A stretch of DNA of 64,000 nt from the NCBI GenBank assembly GCA_022496805.1, contig CM040087.1, positions 16,761,501-16,825,500 of the forward strand, read 5' to 3'. The position numbers and the translations under genes are program-made. This document shows positions 48,086 to 59,500 of the stretch, piece after piece; the first letter of the stretch is position 1; every line of letters begins with the position of its first letter. The notes beneath the pieces were generated by a model, which saw only the letters and a program-made list of their open reading frames with translations, had not been told where the DNA came from and searched no databases. Source of the DNA: Pohlia nutans (Eukaryota > Streptophyta > Bryopsida > Bryales > Mniaceae).

Positions 48086-48553
48086 TATTGTTGAACGTTG
48101 TAGTCAGTTTCGGACAACGAGTTAACCACGTGTCGAAATTGAATTTCCACATCAGATTTTGAGAGGTCCACGTCACCCTTACCCAATCACAAGATGACAT
48201 GTGGCACTTTTGAACAAAAAGTAATTAATTAATGTCGAAACTGACCACGACGTAGGGTATATTTGATCTGCTACCCAGATGTCAGTGTGATCAGGTATCC
48301 GGCCATAAGATACCCTGATTGACACCCGCCATCCCCGGGTATCCAACCCCGCAGGGGCCAGCGACGGAAGGACTGCGCAGACAGAGCCTTCCGACGCTTC
48401 TGTTGCAACCTCGCGTTCCGATCGATCGCAGCAACAACAACAGCGACTCGGATCGCGCAGAGTGGCATTGGCATTCGGAATCACAATTCTCGGGCGAACC
48501 GAACGACCCCCGATTTCCTGGAATCGGTTAACAAACCCGGCCGAAGCGCGCAA

Positions 48554-48563
48554 TTAGGGTTTA
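48554..48563 (+). promoter_or_regulatory. Telo-box upstream of the USP22-type gene
   Basis: TTAGGGTTTA (reverse complement TAAACCCTAA) ends 28 bp before the ATG at 48592. Confidence 0.5.
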
Positions 48564-48591
48564 GAGGCGGGATGTGTTTGTTGTTTCCGCC

Positions 48592-51500
48592 ATGGGCCAT
48601 GCCAGCAATCCGGCAGAACTGCGGTACACGCCGTGCGAGCATCTGGTAGAGTACAAGCGCCGCCACGGCGCCGAGAGCTTCAGGGGCTTGCAGAAATGCG
48701 TGCGAACGGAGGCAATGTCGGGGCGGGCGTGCATCAAACGGGGCGACGAGGAGGTTCCGCAGTGCACGAGCTGCGCGCGCAACCGCGGACGCTTGTACGC
48801 GTGCTTGGTGTGCGCGAACATCGGATGCTGGGATTCATCCTTTCACGCGCGGTCGCACGCCGAGTTCAACACGGGCCACGGTTTAGCGGTCGACATTGAG
48901 CGCGCGGAGCTTTTCTGTTGCCTGTGCAGCGATCAGGTGTACGACTTGGATTTCGATTGGGCCATCATTGGCGCTGGGAAGCTCATCAATGGCGAGACCA
49001 GCTCTAACAATGGATCGTCGCGCAAGCGAAGGAGACTGGGGATTGATTACAAGCCGTGGGTGCCCTCGGGCGGCTGCTTACAGGGCTCCACGCCCCTGAA
49101 TAACCTTACAAAGCTTCCGGCTGGCTTGAGGGGCCTCAATAACCTCGGCAATACGTGCTTTATGAATTCCGTGTTGCAAGCGCTTCTGCACACACCACCC
49201 TTGCGGAATTACTTCCTCAGTGATCGCCACAATAAAGCCATTTGTCAGCGCCGTGCTTCGCACCTCTGCCTCGGCTGTGATATGGACACCATCTTCACTG
49301 CGGCCTTTTCAGGGGATCGCACGCCTTACAGTCCAGCCCAATTTTTGTACAGGTACTTGATTTTTGAATTCTTATATATGCTGCATCGCTCGGGTTTAAG
49401 TTGCTAGTGCAATGTGTGTTCTGAGGCCATTGCATTTGGATGCTCTGTTTATTTTCGAATTTTCTTTTACAAGTACTTGAATTGCCATTGCCTTGAATTT
49501 TATGTTGCATTGCTCCGGTTTAAGATGCTAGTGCAATGTGTGTTCTTTACATGAACTCCCTTGCCAATGCATGTGGATGCTCTGCTTCCTCTCGGTAATA
49601 GGGGTCACACTGGCGGTAACAGGATAATTTTTCCAAAGGATCCTCCAGGCATTATTAGAACAAGTCTTGTCTTGTAGACGTGCTGGTATCATTCTATGGG
49701 CTTACTCTCATTTACGAAACCGTCTTTATTAACGGTGCTGAGAATCTTGTCCTTTTCTCCTACTTTCTTGCATCTTGCGTTTCTGACAGGGAAGCTTTGC
49801 ATGGTATACTGAAGCTATGTGGTTCTTGGTGTGTTTTCAAAGTGGAAGAATCTAATTTTGCTTTGGTTATTGCTATTCAATCCAGAAACTTTCCACTTTT
49901 ATTTCATGGTGGCATAAGTCGGAGATAGTTTACTCTGTACAAGCATGGTGAGCGATTTCTGAAGCTTGTGGTGCTTGAATGCAGCTGGTGGCGGCATGCC
50001 GCAAATCTGGCAGGCTATGAGCAGCAAGATGCTCACGAGTTTTTTATTTCCACAGTTGACGGTATTCACGCCAACTCAGGCACAACTTCACCTCGAGCTA
50101 GATACTCCCAAGATGCTGCCAGGTATTGTCAGTCTTTAGCTGCCTTTCGTGTGTACGGGGGCTACAAATATCTACAACTGTAAGCGTTTAGTTCTAAGGC
50201 AGAGGATACTATTTGTAAGCATATAGAGTGTGCGTTCATCAGGAGTAGAGCTTTGGACGGAGAGATCACTGGAGCCAAATCCGTTGTGATAAAAAAATTA
50301 TCACTATGTATGAACTTCTTATGCAATCATTCAAAACGGGAGTTTATAGACCACTAGGGAAGCGACAGTAGAGAATCCCATTTCCATTCAAAGATGAGTG
50401 GTCATAGACATTTCGCAAACGCATGTTTACACGCTTGATAACAAGTACAACCAAGTGTATGAGTTCTTCCTGTTGGTAACAAGGGTCCAAATAGGAGATG
50501 GTCAAAGTCCCTAACAGTTCTTAGTGTCCTCTACCTAATGGCATGAATTCAAGAGGACCGTTCTTATGTGAGCTCAGGAGGTTCGAAGATTTTCTTTAGA
50601 AATGAGTTATCTTGTACACGAGAACTTGTTGGCTGTTTTTGATGGCCTCTTAGGCTTTGTTCTTACGCAGACCCCCAGTATGCTTTTGGTATCTTGCTCA
50701 TTTTCTGTTTGTTTTCTTTGTTCTCATCGTTGATTCCTGCATCTTTCTGTTGCTAACATCCCCACAAACTTTTACGTTACTGACAATTTGTCTTCTAGAT
50801 TTCCTGACTCCACAGTTGGATTTGGCAGGGCTGGAGATGTGGATTGCCGGTGCATCGTGCACCGCGTGTTCTCGGGACTTCTGCGGTCCGACGTCACATG
50901 CACGGTGTGTGGTTTCACCTCCACAACATATGACCCCTGTGTTGATATTTCCTTAGACCTTGAGCCCGATTTTGCAACAGCAGACAAGGGCTGTACCGAG
51001 TCCGTGATCAATGGCGAGCGGACGTCGAGGGCAGCATCCAGTGCGTTGCTGGGGTGTTTAGACAGGTTCACAAGACCGGAGAGGTTGGGTGCCAACGAAA
51101 AGTTTTTCTGTCAACGATGTGAGACTCGCCAGGAATCCATCAAGCAAATGTCGATTCGGAAGGTGCCCTTGGTGCTGTGCTTCCACATCAAGCGCTTCGA
51201 GCACTCGTCCACTCGCAACACGTCTCGCAAGGTGGATCGCTATGTGCAGTTCCCCTTCTTCCTGGATTTGTTACCCTATCTGTCTTCGTCTATTGTCAGG
51301 TTGAGACATGGCAACAGGCTCTTGAGTGTCAGTGGTGACTCTATTCTTCCACCCTCCCAAAGCTCCCCGGAGTTTGAGCTTTTCGCGGTCGTCACGCATT
51401 CGGGTAAACTAGATTCAGGACACTACGTGTCATTTTTGCAGTTGAACAAGTGTTGGTACAAATGCGACGATGCTTGGATTACTCGCGTCAGTGAAGATTG

Positions 51501-51594
51501 TGTTCGAAATTCCCAAGCTTACATGCTGTATTATGTGCAGAAGACCCTGTTTTATAAAGCTAGTGACACTGTCCGTCCTCCTATGGGAGGATAA
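48592..51594 (+). CDS. UBP22: USP22/Ubp8-type ubiquitin-specific protease (SAGA DUB module)
   Basis: Exons 48592-49352, 49985-50122 and 50799-51594; 564 aa. ATG 48592 has a good context (CGCCATGG). The N-terminal ZnF-UBP domain carries the Cys/His series (CEH, CTSC, CLVC, GCW, H-x3-H). The USP fold starts with [12 protein letters not shown], catalytic C189. Exon 2 supplies [21 protein letters not shown], hallmark residues of the USP22/Ubp8 group. The His box is SGHYVSF (H508) and the Asp box CDDAW (D523/D524). A zinc-ribbon pair CTVC...CQRC lies in the fingers. The known role of this family is removal of ubiquitin from histone H2B within SAGA in the nucleus. The exon 3 acceptor could instead be at 50829 (also in frame). 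Confidence 0.93.
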
Positions 51595-52180
51595 TTTTGA
51601 CTCTGGGATTCAATTGCTACTAACTCACGTAATTCGGTCCATTTTTTCTTTCTAGCTCCCGGGTCGTCTGTAATGATGAGTCTTCTCACCAAAGTTTGAA
51701 TGGTGAGCAATGTACCGTGAAACTTAGGATGATGTTGTCTATACAGTTTGAGTTTATTGACAGCCCTTGCAGACAACGTTTTTGGAATAGCAGTTGGTGC
51801 TTTGTGGTTTATTAGTGGGATTTCATGCGTCTTTGGACCAATTGCCCACCTTCCATGCAGAGTGTTGATTAGCCATGTGTGCAAGCTCAAGTGTGAAATG
51901 GATGAAATGGAGGAAAATCAGTTGAAGAGCTTGGGAAAGAATCACGATTTTGCGGTCAATAGATGGTTTTGAAAAGGCGATTCAAAGAAACTACTACGTT
52001 TTTCAGTGCTTTTATTGTGGGCTACGTTAATTGTAAAGATTTTACTTTTTATAATTTCGTAACCTTCATATGTGAAAATATTTCAACTCACAAATATACC
52101 TCAGGTGGAGGTGGCATCAGAAAAGTTGGGCCAGACTATTTTGGTGTCATTTTGACAACAAAGGCCGCATACATGTCATT
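51595..52180. other. 3' flank of the USP22-type gene, no gene seen
   Basis: T-rich sequence, likely 3' UTR then intergenic DNA. Confidence 0.5.
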
Positions 52181-52510
52181 TTAACCCCTAAATGTCCCAG
52201 AGTCCAAAAATTGGATCATGAACAGATTCCAAGCCCTGTAATTTTCTCATACAACCTTGGATGATTTTCATCCAAATCACCTTCGAAAGCCTATTAAATT
52301 CTCTACCAATTACATAAATCTCTTGTGATGGGGAATTATCGATAATATTGGAGAAGCCTCCAACTACTAGTATGTCAAATTTGTTGGGTAGATTTTATGC
52401 TTGCAATGGTCTTCTCATGTACACCTCATGTACATTTAAGCCATGCTAATATCTACTTTTTGTCACTAGAATCTACTTCTATTCAAAGGGTTGGTACATT
52501 TAGGGGTTAA
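52181..52510. mobile_element. TTAA-flanked piggyBac-like MITE, copy 8
   Basis: 330 bp, TTAACCCCTAAATGTCCCA...GGTACATTTAGGGGTTAA. No coding capacity. Confidence 0.8.
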
Positions 52511-52652
52511 CTATGTCATTTTATCCATACTAGGTTGGTGTGGAGGTTGGCACCAAATTATCTTAATTGCATATCAATGCACCATCATGGCACCATGTTC
52601 ACATGCCTTGAAGTTCCCGATGGGAGGGCATGTTTGGTAAAAAATCTATACA

Positions 52653-52829
52653 CTAGCCCTTTAGTGCCTAGTTGACTACATTCTCGTAACTAGAGTGTCG
52701 TAAATGCAAATAACATAAAATTATGTGTGAGTTCATTATTGATATGAAAGATTGCAATGGAGAGGTATTGATATAGGGCATTCCTGAACCGTGTCACTTT
52801 TCTTTTAGAAAATTTGATCCAAATTCTAT
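52653..52829. repeat. Fragment of the CCCTTTAGTGCC element family
   Basis: CCCTTTAGTGCCTAG at the left and an interior matching 53,450-53,970. It stops at ATTCTATTTA, exactly where the neighbouring element at 52830 begins. Confidence 0.6.
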
Positions 52830-53416
52830 TTAGTCCCCCTAAAGAACCATGATAAGGCCTCCACCTGGCTTCTCGAACAATAAAGTGAGGAAATTTGAGT
52901 TGTTGGGCCATGAATTGTAGAGTAAGCAATAAGAAGACCCTAGCTCTTTTTGAGAGTTGAATCTATAGGTACTTCCTGATTAGAAATTCATGAAGTGCGT
53001 GATTTTTGACAATTCTTTTTTAGCTACAAAGATGTTATCTCGGCATCACTTCGGACCCTCATATCTTCCTCCATAAAACCCCAAATTACGTGATTTTTTT
53101 GCATGTGCTCAAAATGAAGATTTCTACGCATGATAAAAATTTAAGAATTTTTGAAGTACTTTTGAACAATTTGATTTCAACATATGTACAAAAAATTTCT
53201 AATGAGTATCGTCAATCTTCTCAGCGGTGGCGTTTTTTCAAAAATTGTGTAATTAGGTGTTATTCCTTTTTTATACAAAAGCTACGTAAGTCTTTTTTAA
53301 TTTCAACTGTACCGATAGTCAAAATTAACCCACACCAATGAGGAATTAAGCTTGTTACAAGAGCTAGTAAAAAAACAAGAACTAGGTTCAACACCCCCTA
53401 GTCCTTTAGGGGTTAA
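52830..53416. mobile_element. TTAA-flanked piggyBac-like MITE, copy 9
   Basis: About 587 bp, an inverted homologue of copy 3. The left border is decayed (TTAGTCCCCCTAAAG); the right border is intact (CCTTTAGGGGTTAA). The left flank corresponds to a TTAA site in the related sequence at about 53,968. Confidence 0.7.
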
Positions 53417-54223
53417 CCCTTTAGTGCCTAGCAAGCCAGATTATGGTCACTGCAACGTCGGAAATGCAAATAACAGAGAATCCGTGAAGAATTGGAACTT
53501 CAGCTCTGAAGTTCAGATTTGCGCACATACATTACGCACCTTCCAGAAAAAGAAATTTTCAATCAGGAATTGTACAACTATCAAAATACCTATCAACAGA
53601 ACGCAAAAATACTGCAAATACTTGAAAATACAGTAAATACTTACAAATACAACATATGTATTGTGTAGTATTTCTTGTGTTTGGAAGTTTGCTATCTTGT
53701 TTTATTTTTTTGGATTGTGTTCTCTTCTTCATCTTCCATTAGTGTGTGTAATCCGATCTTGACTAATGTACCCACTCCTGTCAATTTTCAACGTATAAAA
53801 TTTTGTCCTAAACCGTACATAGACAAGTCACTTTCACTTATAAATCTCACAATAATTATGTGTGAGTCTATTTTTGATATGAAAGATTGCAACGGAGAGG
53901 TGTTGACATAGGGCATAGCTGAACGTCTTTGCTTTTATTTTTGAAAATTTACCTCAAATTCTATTTAACTTTGAAGTCACACACCCCCCAAAATCTCGTT
54001 TTTGAGCGTGCATTATAGAGTTCAAATACATACTATAATCTTCCGATCCCACCATCGGATGATTCTCAAATTTTAATAAAATGTGTGCTCTCGAGTTGAG
54101 AATAGAATTGTACGGTTACTTTCTAATTTAACCCATTCTATTTTTGGTAGTCTCAACCATAGTGGAAAAACCCACTGAAATCCAGAGCTGTTTGCTACAG
54201 TACCCTAGGCACTAAAGGGTTAA
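53413..54223. mobile_element. TTAA-flanked element, CCCTTTAGTGCC family
   Basis: 811 bp with an inverted end TTAACCCTTTAGTGCCTAG of 19 bp. It shares its left TTAA with copy 9. Apparent small frames are not supported as genes. Confidence 0.75.
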
Positions 54224-54476
54224 CTTTGAAGTCACACACCCTCCAAAATCTCATTTTTGAGTATGCATTATACGGTTCAAAGACATACTATAATCTTGCA
54301 ATTGGCTACTATTGGATGATTATCTTTTTTTGGCAAATTGTGCCCATTCTAGTTGAGAATACAATTGTACGGTTACTTTTTACTTTAATTCATTCTATTT
54401 TTATAGTTTCAATCATAGTGAAGAAAACTACTAAAAGCAGTGCATATAAAGGCACTCTAGGCAATAATGGGTTAAG
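54220..54476. repeat. Tandem duplication of the right 255 bp of the preceding element
   Basis: Matches about 53,968-54,223 (TTTGAAGTCACACACC..., ATACTATAATCTT...) and again ends at GGGTTAA. Confidence 0.75.
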
Positions 54477-56264
54477 GAAAGTAGTTTGTTTGTTTGTATG
54501 ATACGTTGAGATCTCTCACACCATGTCCATGCCCAGACCGTGCAACTTTGGTATCATCGAAGAGCTCTTGATGAGAAGGTGTGCATTGAAGTGGTTTTTT
54601 GTCTCTGGATCTAGTTACTATTATCATAAATAAATAGATTTATTGAATTTCATTGGCAAATGAAAGAAGAATCAAATATATTTTAGCATGCGTTATTTCA
54701 ACGCAGTGAATAAGTTATGAATTTTTGAAATTTTAAAGATAGATGACCATAAATTGATCTTTAATGAACTTTGTTGTTTTAATGGTGCACATCTGCAAAG
54801 TAAACATCATTCTAGGATAGATGAATTTTGGATGCTCAAACTTTAGATATATAAGTTGGGCTAAAAGATCCCGAAAGTTGACTGCACCAGTTGATTATGA
54901 ATGAAAACTATATGTTGTTTAGCAAAAGGTACACTTATTTATAGATATAAAAGCAAAGGCACAATTTGTTGTACCATATAGAAGAGAGACAAAAGAAAAA
55001 AAAATCTCCTTGAACCCAAGTTTTTTTAAATTTTTTTTTCATATATGAGATGATGTATATTCTTGTAGAATATCTTATGTATATAGAGGCGTTAGAGTTC
55101 CTAAAATTTTGCAACCAATGGAAGATTGTTTATTCTTTATACATACTTTGTAGGATGTTTTAATATAACATTAACTTCAATCTAGTCAATAGTGGGTGTT
55201 AAAATTTGTGATTCTTGTTCCACTGAAGTAAATGATTTGGAAACAAGATTCAAATGTCACAGTGAGGGGCTACTACTTTTGCACGCAGTTCAGGTTGGTT
55301 ACCGAGTATCATTTTAGACTGGTTTTAGAAAATAAAACAAAAATCTAAAATCACAATCTCAAACTCTAGCTTGCAACATTGGGTGGATGGATGGACATAC
55401 TTGCTATGAAGGGATGGATGGATAAACATCTTTGCAATGAAAGAATGATGCATGGTATATGGGTAGACGTGCTTGTGATGTAGGGAGAGATAGATGAACG
55501 ACGCGCCAATTGTAAACATGTCCATTTTCCATCCATTCACATCCATCAATCTTCCCTCATGGTCCATTCATACCAGTCACCCAACGCGAGTGCAGCAGAG
55601 AATCCATGTTTGTCAAGTAAGTTTCTGGTAGCTATAGCGTACTCATGTAATTTTTTTTTAACCTGACGCATGCAAGAAGCTACTCCAACGCATTTTGAAT
55701 GCTGCAAGAAAATTGTAGTCGACTAATGCACATGCATTGACCAAAAGCAGGAAGAGAATAATACTCCAACATAATAAGAAATTGTGTATTATTTTTGAAA
55801 TTTACCTTGCAAAATTTGAGGAACGCAACGCTTGGTGTGAATAGGCCATCGTTGCAACCAGTGATCTCAGAACCACTTTATGACATCTAGCACAGGGTGC
55901 TACCTCCCATATAAATGGTAGATACTTTTGCTACCTTGTGAATGTACTACTCACGATACCTCTATAATATCCGGCAATACCCTTGATATATTAAGGTGAT
56001 ACCATAATGATATCCGCGGATGTCACCTCATGAAGTTGCTACATATTTATAACATGATGAGCATTCTCGCAACATTTCAAAAAAATTCATTTTATTTCTT
56101 TGTATGTTTAGCAGCCCCATTTTTTTGGGTAGAAATCCAGCTAATTTTAGCCAGTTTTGAGATCACTGGTTGCAACTTTGCAAGTACGCATCAGGAAATC
56201 CCGCGTATTTGCAACGAGGGAATGAGGAAGATGAATGGATGAAAATCGTACGAATGAATGAAAA
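54477..56264. other. Gene-poor stretch
   Basis: Contains the second copy of the MITE-like repeat (about 55,557-55,856). No gene recognised. Confidence 0.5.
55557..55856. repeat. MITE-like repeat, copy B
   Basis: Diverged partner of 39,207-39,522. Starts CATGGTCCATTCATACCAG and ends GGTGTGAATAGGCCATC. Confidence 0.6.
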
Positions 56265-56289
56265 ATGGACATGCTTGCTCTCGAGCTTG

Positions 56290-56300
56290 AAACCCTAAAC
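56290..56300 (+). promoter_or_regulatory. Telo-box upstream of CSTF64
   Basis: AAACCCTAAAC about 200 bp before the CSTF64 ATG. Confidence 0.45.
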
Positions 56301-56502
56301 CTCGCTTGCTCGTTCCTACTCTCACTGCTTTCAGAATTCGTGCAATCCAGCTACGTTACTTGTGGCTGCGTCGATCGATTCATTCCAACCTTTGTGGCCG
56401 TGTCGCGTGGATCCCTCTCATACAGATTGAGTGTACAGATCGAGTATGCCCTCGTAGCTCTTCTATCGTTGTGCAAACGGGGAGAGCCTTCTTTCTCCCG
56501 CG

Positions 56503-59500
56503 ATGAGCAACACTCAACACCGTGCCTCCCGGTGTGTTTTTGGTGCGTCCCTTCGCATTCGTGCTTAAATTTTTTCTTTCAAATTTTTTTATGGCAGTAG
56601 TTTTGTTCGATTATTTTGGCCAGTGTTTGTGGAACCCTAGCGTGTGGTTGGCGGTCTTGCAAAGATTTAGAGTTAAACCCTCCATTGATTGCTCATCAAC
56701 TGGAACGGCGGGTACAAAAGGCAGAGATGACGGAATCAGTGGATGGACTGAAAATTTCAAACTGCCAATTCTGAAGCAAAGTTTTGAGTGTTATATTTCA
56801 AAAACGCACTTCTAATGAGTTATTAGACGCCCCCTAACTTGAAGTATTGATGCAGCGAATATGATAGCGAACTGCACAGAGAGCAAGCATGCAGTTTGTT
56901 TTTTTGAGATTTTTTTTTTTTTTTTTCTTTCTCATTTCTGGGTCAAATCATTTGAATGATATTTTCTTGGAAAACTACTGAAAATGTGCTTCTAATGAAC
57001 TATATCCTTTTACAGTAGTATCGAGTGAAGTTTGCCGCTTAGGATTGACGTCAGCAGGGCTTTCTGCCGACCTTTTCTGTTTGAGGTGGATAGGAAAAAT
57101 AAATGGTGTCTGCTTCTTACTCTAATTTAATTGCGAGGTTGCTATTATGAGCATCCTGTGAAGTTTGGTTTCTGTGCTGTACATCAATTGTGCGGGGACA
57201 AGTTTGTTTAGCTTTTAGGTTTTCTTTAGCGTATTGAATTCATATGCATTCCGTTTGATTCTATAGTTCCACAGTTTTTCTAGCTCGGATCGTACGTTTA
57301 CGGGTCCTAAGTTTTGCCAGACACTCGCCAAATCTGTTTCCACATCAGAGTCGAAACTACTTTTTCCGGGTTCTTTCACTGTGTTTTTCACCGTTTTCCG
57401 TCTATCTATCTAGTTTTCCATGGCTGCTGTGTTGATTTTTTCTTTGGTCAGAGGCTAACAATATTGGGATTGTTTGACATCGTGCCAGTTGGAAATATAC
57501 CGTACGATGCAACCGAGGAACAGCTGGTACATATCTGCGAGGAAGTAGGCCCTGTCGTAAATTTCCGGTATGTTTTAAACCCCCTAAACCCTATATCCTT
57601 TTGCTGCTTTCCAACCAGGGGTTTATCATGTAAATGGCGTCACAAAATGCTCTCAATTTTCTTTCGTTAGTTGCTTTTGACACGATGATACTAAACGAAG
57701 AAGAGGTCGTTGCTCAAATGGAGCATTGATACTCCCTCTGTCCGGAAACAACTGCCCTAAGTTTTGGCGTGTTTAAACTTAACATTTTTTTTTTGCTAAA
57801 AAATCTGTTTCGGTACTCTGAAAATGGTCTATCTTTAATATTAGGATGTAGTTTTTGTGTCACTCTCATGGTCCGCCCCGTTTGAAGTGGACAGGGCTCA
57901 CGTTTGAAGTATAAAACATAGGACGAATATTGCAAAAAAGAAAATGCCAAAAATAGGACAATTATTTCCGGACAGAGGGAGTAGGTTGCAGTAGGCATGA
58001 TGTAGTAGTCCAAATTGAACTGGGATGTTGGCAAAAAAATTTCCTCCTCTTTAGCACCTGTCGAAGAGTCTGGCGTATCACGCTGGGTGACCGTCATTGC
58101 ACAGAAAGCTACATCCTTGGCACGCTGTTCTCATTTTTTCTGATGCATGTATATTTGAATATCAGGTTGGTGCTGGATAGGGAGACTGGCAAGCCTAAAG
58201 GATATGGCTTCTGCGAGTTCAGAGATGAGGAAACTGCTCTGAGTGCTCGTCGGAATCTTCAAGGGTACGAGATTAATGGCCGGCAGCTTCGAGTTGATTT
58301 TGCCGAGAATGAAAAAGGAGGTGGTGGTGATAGGAACCGAGACCAGGTGCCTACCTCTTCTACAGTGTTTGTGTGATTTCGCACATTCCATTTAACTTTT
58401 TCCTCATGAAAGGTATCCTAGTAGTGGTTGAGAATGCCAGTGAGACGGTGGCCTGCTTCTGGTCGTTCTTTTTTTATACGACCGGGCAGATATTGTGTAA
58501 CTTGATCTTTACTCGTCCCTCATTTTACAGTCAGGACTTGGAGACTGAGTCTTGTCTAAGTACGCAATTTTTTGTGTTTGGTCGTAGCCAGCTCATAGAT
58601 CAAGGTGCTGGCACTTGCTCTGGAATCCTGATCCGATATGAGAGCTTACAAGATTGTCGTCTGGGGCACATTGTAGGAAATGTGTTTAGCATTTGTTTTG
58701 TGATTTATTGTTTCCCTATCATACGCTATCGTGCTCTCACTGAGGACATTTACTTTGTATTGCAGCGTCAAGGTGGACAAGGTCAGCAGCAATCAGCTGG
58801 TTTCAGTACTGGTAGATTTTTTCTGCCTCGGAAGCTTATGTTAATTTTACCTCAAACGTTGAATGCTAGGTTTTGCTTGCGTTAATCATTCTTGGGCAGA
58901 TGGTTTGTCGTGTAGCCTCTTTTCGAGTGAGCTTGTGTGTAGTTGAGTTTCTACTAGAAATCAATGACTTGAAAATCATCTGGAATGATTTCGATGACAC
59001 AGATGCACAGAGACAATCAGGTGTTCGACAAGCAGGAAGCAATATAGAACCCGACAGAAGTGGGGAGCCACCGATAGGTCAAGCAACTGCTGTTGCTGCC
59101 GCTCAGTTTCTTACGGGTACTCTGGGAGGTAACCAACAGCAGCCACAACAGGTAAAAGTTGAATTATAGTGACGCTGACGTGGATGAGGGAAGGGTGGCT
59201 CAAGGGTTGATCAACTTTGAGCTGGATCTCTTTGATCGTCGAATTCTGCTGTGGTTTCGTGTGTAATACCTCCGTGGGTTTAGTGACACGAGCTTCTTGC
59301 ATATGTGCAGTACGGTGTGTCAATGAATGGACAGTCGATGCCTGTGGCTAATGGAACTCCGGCCAGTGTGGGCAACGACCAGTTAACAAATCATCTGGCT
59401 GGGATGTCGAAGCAGCAGCTGTTTGATGTCATGGTACAGATGAAGGTACGTTTTCTTTTGATACTGTGAGGAGTTAAAAATGAGTAATGAGATTGAAAAG

